Source of the DNA: G963663365 sp963663365 | Lineage (GTDB): Bacteria; Hinthialibacterota; Hinthialibacteria; Hinthialibacterales; G963663365 | Length of the DNA: 64,000 bases | Direction of reading: 5' to 3' | Assembly: GCA_963663365.2 (NCBI GenBank) | Contig: CAXXIH010000001.1 | Location: forward strand, 1,612,001-1,676,000 | Shown here: positions 60,313-64,000 of the stretch, piece by piece | Numbering within the stretch: the first letter of the stretch is position 1 | How the letters are laid out: each line of letters starts with the position of its first letter | Position numbers and translations under genes: made by a program | Notes under the pieces: generated by a model | Told to the model about the DNA's origin: nothing | The model's database searches: none | The model's input: only the letters and a program-made list of their open reading frames with translations

Positions 60313-60348
60313 AAGAAAACGGCGCTGAGATAAAAATCTCAGCGCCGT
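60313..60348 (-). terminator. Rho-independent terminator after pseudopilin gene
   Basis: ACGGCGCTGAGAT (60319-60331) and ATCTCAGCGCCGT (60336-60348) form a perfect 13-bp stem with an AAAA loop. On the minus strand TTTTCTTT follows. It lies 32 bases after the pseudopilin stop at 60380. Confidence 0.9.
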
Positions 60349-60379
60349 AGATCGCGATTATTGCATCGAAGATGGCTTC

Positions 60380-61012
60380 TTAGTTGCTAAAATTGGGCGG
60401 GCAAGATCCGTTATAAATCTTCCCATCCATAACCAAGTTCTTGGCGACGGAACAGTCTCCGCCGTAAAAGTAAATGTCCCCGTTGCTTTTAAGTCCATTT
60501 GAGCCGGCGTAGGTGTTGTTGTAGCCGCCTCTTTGAGGACCGTAGAAAGGCGATGCGGATTCTATTCCGTTTTCTGAACCATCAGGCCCAACGGTGAAAA
60601 TCACATAGGCGACTAATTTATTTCCACGTTGCCGGACTCCCGTCTCATAAATCAACGGTGTGCTGCTTTCGCTTTGTGCTTTCCGTTCAAAAGGATCGGT
60701 CGGAATTGCGGCAATATATTGAATCGGGCTGGTTAGAAAAAAGAGGCCCGCTTCCATCCGGCCGCGTTCATACGGGTGATCTTCGGACTCAGGCGGGTAG
60801 CCGCCGCCGTTATCCAACGCGTACATTTCTTGAGCTGTGGATAGAGCTCTAATATCCGCGTAGGCGCGCGCTATTTTTGCACGTGTGCGGGCATTCATGA
60901 AATTGGGAACGGCAATCGCAGCCAAAATACCAATAATCGCAACAACAATCAGAAGTTCAATCAGTGTAAAACCCCGCATTTTACGCCGGGTTTTGAAAAT
61001 ATTAATTGTCAT
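60380..61012 (-). CDS. Pseudopilin, CPP-tail group, copy 2
   Basis: This is a 210-residue pseudopilin starting at ATG 61012, with GGAG six bases upstream; an in-frame TTG lies four codons earlier. MRGFTLIELLIVVAIIGI is the leader with Gly-Phe cleavage site. The body (TAQEMYALDNGGGYPPESED, YETGVRQRGNKLVAYVIF, VGPDGSENGIESASPFYG) is nearly the same as copy 1, and the tail reads GGDCSVAKNLVMDGKIYNGS then CPPNFSN. It is a recent duplicate of the gene at 59510. Confidence 0.92.
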   Translation of the reverse strand: MTINIFKTRRKMRGFTLIELLIVVAIIGILAAIAVPNFMNARTRAKIARAYADIRALSTAQEMYALDNGGGYPPESEDHPYERGRMEAGLFFLTSPIQYIAAIPTDPFERKAQSESSTPLIYETGVRQRGNKLVAYVIFTVGPDGSENGIESASPFYGPQRGGYNNTYAGSNGLKSNGDIYFYGGDCSVAKNLVMDGKIYNGSCPPNFSN

Positions 61013-61119
61013 ACCTTTCTCCAAACAAGACCCGAGTGAGGTTTCCTCACTCGGGTCCCACCTTAAACTTTTATCGGTTCAGGAACAAACCTGAGCCGGT
61101 CATGAACACGATTTTCTAT

Positions 61120-62598
61120 TTAGTGAAGTTCCCATCCTTCAACACTGGAACCTTCAGCCGGATTCGCAACAACGTTTACGACGACGTCGCGATTCGCGCC
61201 ATTGCTGTATGCGCGGCTACCCCAGGTCAAAGAAATGAAATCGTCATTCATGCCGATCATCGGTTCGCCCGGCTCGCCAACACCGCCCGCATACTCGGGC
61301 AGATCGCATGCCAGTGCTTCAACTGAAGCCGGAGTACCATCGGCATTAAACACGCGGAAAGCCATGGTTGGAACCAGGTCGACATCATTGCTCAATTCGT
61401 CTTCCCAACTGCAGGAAAAACTCCCATTGGCGGCCATGGCGATACGGGGACGATCAGGGCTACCCACATCGAAGTCACTATGCGTTGTGACCAAGGTGTA
61501 ACCGAGCAATCCTGAGGAGTCATATTGGGCGGCCAACAATAGAGAAGAACCGATTAAATCTTCGGGCATGCCCAACGCTGCCATGGCTTCTGAACCGGTG
61601 GCGCCATACATGACCCAGAATGTGCTTGTTCCGGCGCCCGCCATCCATTGGTAACTTCCCAAAAACGGAGCATCGGCAGTTCCCAAAATGGTGGTATCGG
61701 CCATCGGGATGGCATTGAGTTCATTACCCGCGTTATCGAAAATAATGAATTCATTGACGGCATCGCCATTCTCATTGCGCGAGACATAAGCAAAACCATT
61801 GCTCAGGGGAGCGATTTGGAAGCGGCCTGCATAATTGCCAACATAGCGCGGTGCAAATTCGTCAACGGCGCGTGTGCCATCGGCATTGAAAATATTGACA
61901 AAGCCCGTCCGAGATGAGAAATCGCCATCGGGGTCATCCGCCCAGCGGTGATCGCGGGACATCACACCAAAGGCCCATCCGCCGTTGGATAGACCGGCCG
62001 CACCCCAGTCACGATGGCCCAGGCTGACCTGGCCTACCGATACGGGGCCGCTGGTGACTTCGTTGAGATCCATGTCGTAGATTTTGAAGAAGCCGTGGCC
62101 TTGCCCATCATCTTCTTTAACGCCATCGGCATCGCCCACCGTTGCCGGAATAACCAGATCAGAGCCACCCATCTGGGAGACTTTCCAGGTTGCGGCAACG
62201 ATGAATTGGGTTCCGTCAATACTGTTTTCGCAAATCGTCCAGTTGGTGTTTCCACCGGTATTCGTGCCGGCAATAACATCATCTTGGCCGGATCCGAATA
62301 CATCATAAATCCGGGAGCCATCGGGATTCATGCCACTGAAATGGTGGCTGCCACCGCGGTTAACCCAAAAGACGATGACTGTCCCATCGGCCAAAACGCA
62401 GGTTTGCGGTTCACGGTCATCGTTGTCAGGATCTTGGCCCAACAACAGAGGAGCCTCAGTGTTGATCGGTACAAAACCTGCATCCGACAACATCGGCAAT
62501 GTGCCTTCGGAGAAGGTGATCGGTGTGCCGTCCAACGGCTGTGCAAATGCACCGGCCGCGATCAGCAACGCTAACGCACAAATTCCACTCGTTTTCAT
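61120..62598 (-). CDS. Large secreted protein of unknown function
   Basis: This is a 492-residue secreted protein. A signal peptide (SGICALALLIAAGAFAQP) follows ATG 62598, which has a strong AAGGAGG site. The rest is beta-rich, Asp/Gly-rich and almost free of Cys and Lys, with repeated motifs such as VFNADGTPASVEA, IFNADGTRAVDEFA and GQDDVIAGTNTGGNTNW. The repeated FNADGT unit suggests a propeller or tandem-sheet fold. No catalytic motif is seen. It lies among pseudopilin genes and may be a cargo of the secretion system. Aside from secretion, the function is open. Confidence 0.7.
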   Translation of the reverse strand: MKTSGICALALLIAAGAFAQPLDGTPITFSEGTLPMLSDAGFVPINTEAPLLLGQDPDNDDREPQTCVLADGTVIVFWVNRGGSHHFSGMNPDGSRIYDVFGSGQDDVIAGTNTGGNTNWTICENSIDGTQFIVAATWKVSQMGGSDLVIPATVGDADGVKEDDGQGHGFFKIYDMDLNEVTSGPVSVGQVSLGHRDWGAAGLSNGGWAFGVMSRDHRWADDPDGDFSSRTGFVNIFNADGTRAVDEFAPRYVGNYAGRFQIAPLSNGFAYVSRNENGDAVNEFIIFDNAGNELNAIPMADTTILGTADAPFLGSYQWMAGAGTSTFWVMYGATGSEAMAALGMPEDLIGSSLLLAAQYDSSGLLGYTLVTTHSDFDVGSPDRPRIAMAANGSFSCSWEDELSNDVDLVPTMAFRVFNADGTPASVEALACDLPEYAGGVGEPGEPMIGMNDDFISLTWGSRAYSNGANRDVVVNVVANPAEGSSVEGWELH

Positions 62599-62916
62599 AG
62601 AAACTATACCTCCTTAGGATATGTGTAAATGTGATACACCACCTGCTGTATCAATGCCCAAAAACCGTTGAAAACCCCTTATAAAGGGTTATAGGAATTG
62701 GGCGTTTAGGAAAACAGTATGCTGACCTGCATGGTGTGTCAATAGGATTTCCGCAAAATCTACATTGTTTTAGATGATATGCCCCAATGAGCCATATTTT
62801 TTGTGAAACCTTGAAATAACGTGCAAAATTGAAAGATCCCGCCATGTATGGTTATACATTTGTGACGGGATGAAACTGAATTTCATTAGAACCGGCAACT
62901 ACACCGGTCAATTTTA
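62599..62916. other. Intergenic region upstream of the large secreted protein
   Basis: About 320 bases without a gene. AACCCCTTATAAAGGGTT near 62675 is palindromic at 16 of 18 positions and could be a regulatory site for the leftward gene. No clear promoter boxes were assigned. Confidence 0.35.
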
Positions 62917-63552
62917 CTAGTTTCTGAAATTCGGCGGGCATGAGCCATTGTAGGTCTTGCCATCGACTATGAGATTGGCCGTGATCGAACAGTCGCCGCC
63001 ATACCAATAAATGTCACCATTACTCTTCAAGCCGTTTGAGGAGGCGTAGGTATTGCTTTCGCCTCCATTCCGCTGGGGAAGCACAAAGGGATGCTCTGAG
63101 TATAAGCCGTTTTCGGAGGCGTCCGGTCCCACGGAGAAGATCATATAGGACATATATTTGCCACCCTTTGCTCTGGGAACGCCTGTTTCGTAGACATGCC
63201 GGGCGCCGTCTTCTAGTAATTTCGATTTGGGCACAAAAGGATCGTCCGGAATGCTGGCTATATAGGAGATGGGGCTGGTTAAGAAGAAAAGACCTTGTTG
63301 GGTCCGGGGGCGTGAATACGGATTGTCTTCCGATTCCGGGGGGTAGCAATTGTTATCTAAGAAGTACATCTCTTGGGCCATGGCCAAGGCTTTGATATCC
63401 GAATAGACCCGGGCGACTGTGGCCCGCGTACGCGCGTTCATGAAATTGGGAACCGCAATGGCGGCCAAAATGCCGATAATTGCGACAACAATAAGCAACT
63501 CGATGAGTGTAAATCCGTGCTTTTTATTCATTTTGTTAACAATTCTTACCAT
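62917..63552 (-). CDS. Pseudopilin, CPP-tail group, copy 3
   Basis: This is a 211-residue pseudopilin starting at ATG 63552, with GAGG six bases upstream; another ATG at 63531 directly before the leader is possible. KKHGFTLIELLIVVAIIGI is the leader with Gly-Phe cleavage, followed by PNFMNARTRATVARVYSDIK. The body keeps AQEMYFLDNNCYPPESED, VGPDASENGLYS and the tail GGDCSITANLIVDGKTYNGS then CPPNFRN. It is more diverged from copies 1 and 2 than they are from each other, and has an additional Cys at NNCYPP. Confidence 0.92.
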   Translation of the reverse strand: MVRIVNKMNKKHGFTLIELLIVVAIIGILAAIAVPNFMNARTRATVARVYSDIKALAMAQEMYFLDNNCYPPESEDNPYSRPRTQQGLFFLTSPISYIASIPDDPFVPKSKLLEDGARHVYETGVPRAKGGKYMSYMIFSVGPDASENGLYSEHPFVLPQRNGGESNTYASSNGLKSNGDIYWYGGDCSITANLIVDGKTYNGSCPPNFRN

Positions 63553-63743
63553 GACATCCTCTTGCAATGATCGAAGGCTATGTACGGCCTCCCGCCGATC
63601 AAAATCCAACCGGCCCGCCTATTGATCCTTTATAGGCGATTTTACGCCGGATGTTAATGTTATTTAGGCTATCGTAAATCGAGCAGGGATAAGGAATATG
63701 ATGTCAAAATGGGAGCACAAGACTTCGAGCGTAAGACAAATTT

Positions 63744-63781
63744 ATGCCGCTGAAGCCTGATTTCAGCGGCCTCAGCGGCAT
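63744..63781 (-). terminator. Hairpin region downstream of the WD40 gene
   Basis: ATGCCGCTGA (63744-63753) pairs with TCAGCGGCAT (63772-63781), and alternatively GCCGCTGAA with TTCAGCGGC (63746-63754, 63762-63770). On the minus strand only a short AAATTT follows, so it is a weak or conditional terminator for the gene at the right edge. Confidence 0.4.
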
Positions 63782-63862
63782 GTATTAGCAAACTAACTCA
63801 TTCTTACTCAACAACTTGAATTCGATTATCTGATTGCAGTTCCTAAAAGTAGAGCGCTTGCT

Positions 63863-64000
63863 TTAATAGGAACACCACTCTGTTACGTGGGAATACAATC
63901 CGTCTATTGACCAGACATTGACGGTACCATCCTCGGATCCGGAAAGTATGTAGTTGCCATCCGGTGAGAACACCATATCCCACATGGCTATGTAATGTCC
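63863..64000 (-). CDS. WD40-repeat protein, C-terminal end (5' part outside window)
   Basis: The last 45 codons of a leftward gene, ending in TAA 63865-63863. The sequence reads GHYIAMWDMVFSPDGNYILS and then GSEDGTVNVWSIDG, a perfect WD40 unit (GH...V.FSPDG...SGS.DGTV.VW), followed by a short tail. The protein is probably a multi-repeat beta-propeller acting as a binding scaffold. The rest of the gene lies outside the window. Confidence 0.8.
   Translation of the reverse strand, partial: GHYIAMWDMVFSPDGNYILSGSEDGTVNVWSIDGLYSHVTEWCSY

Noticed and set aside
62014..62574. Plus-strand ORF of 186 codons
   Set aside because: It is antisense to the secreted protein with a strong signal peptide and ribosome site.

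Overview
The window looks like the chromosome of a Gram-negative, probably uncultured bacterium with the gene content seen in candidate phyla such as Sumerlaeota or Hydrogenedentota. This placement is an inference, resting on six pseudopilins with nearly identical N-termini, DUF6807, GH2 and GHL10-like genes, and long membrane glycosyltransferases. No rRNA or CRISPR array was seen. Both ends cut through genes: an SGNH-hydrolase-like gene on the left and a WD40-repeat gene on the right.

Bases 1-21 kb are AT-rich accessory DNA. A tightly packed minus-strand operon of six very small genes (1375-2741: AbrB-like protein, small membrane proteins, an LSm-like protein, a protein with a duplicated domain) is followed by an XRE regulator with its own promoter and an inverted repeat. 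It sits between two SGNH-hydrolase-like genes. Next comes a surface-glycan cluster (2.9-19.8 kb): methyltransferases, three sulfotransferase domains, a Wzm/Wzt-type ABC exporter, a GT39-like transferase, two paralogous TMTC-like proteins (one frameshifted), and a 1032-residue sulfotransferase/GT4/GT2 fusion. Together these suggest a sulfated, methylated polysaccharide. Decayed IS21 and IS3 copies and stray gene fragments follow, ending at a tRNA-Thr whose 3' end faces this region, as at a genomic-island boundary.

Bases 21-40 kb have higher GC and look like ordinary chromosome: an MsbA-like exporter and B12-binding radical SAM protein; a divergent pair of unknowns, one carrying a degenerate GGDEF plus a ribbon-helix-helix tail; an M29 aminopeptidase; a membrane glycosyltransferase; TrpB2-type tryptophan synthase beta; a Gfo/Idh/MocA oxidoreductase; threonine ammonia-lyase; an outer-membrane barrel protein; and a carbohydrate block (frameshifted GH2, DUF6807, sugar-isomerase TIM barrel).

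Bases 40-47 kb hold a pseudopilin, a coiled-coil protein and a stress or metal-sensing module: a secreted Asp-rich, Spy-like protein, a DUF4405 cytochrome-b-like membrane protein, a histidine kinase and a sigma-54 response regulator. A good -24/-12 promoter and an upstream palindrome precede the secreted protein, so the regulator probably drives this operon, in a layout resembling ZraP/ZraSR. Three of the four proteins carry Gly/Arg-rich stretches.

Bases 47-64 kb contain zinc-ribbon and toroid-like proteins, a pseudopilin pair beside a large membrane protein that looks like a catalytically dead M50 protease fused to cyclic-nucleotide-binding domains, a GHL10-like protein, a YkgJ-type cysteine cluster protein, a divergent GroES-like protein next to a 26-bp perfect inverted repeat, and three closely related pseudopilins, two with their own terminator, flanking a large secreted protein.
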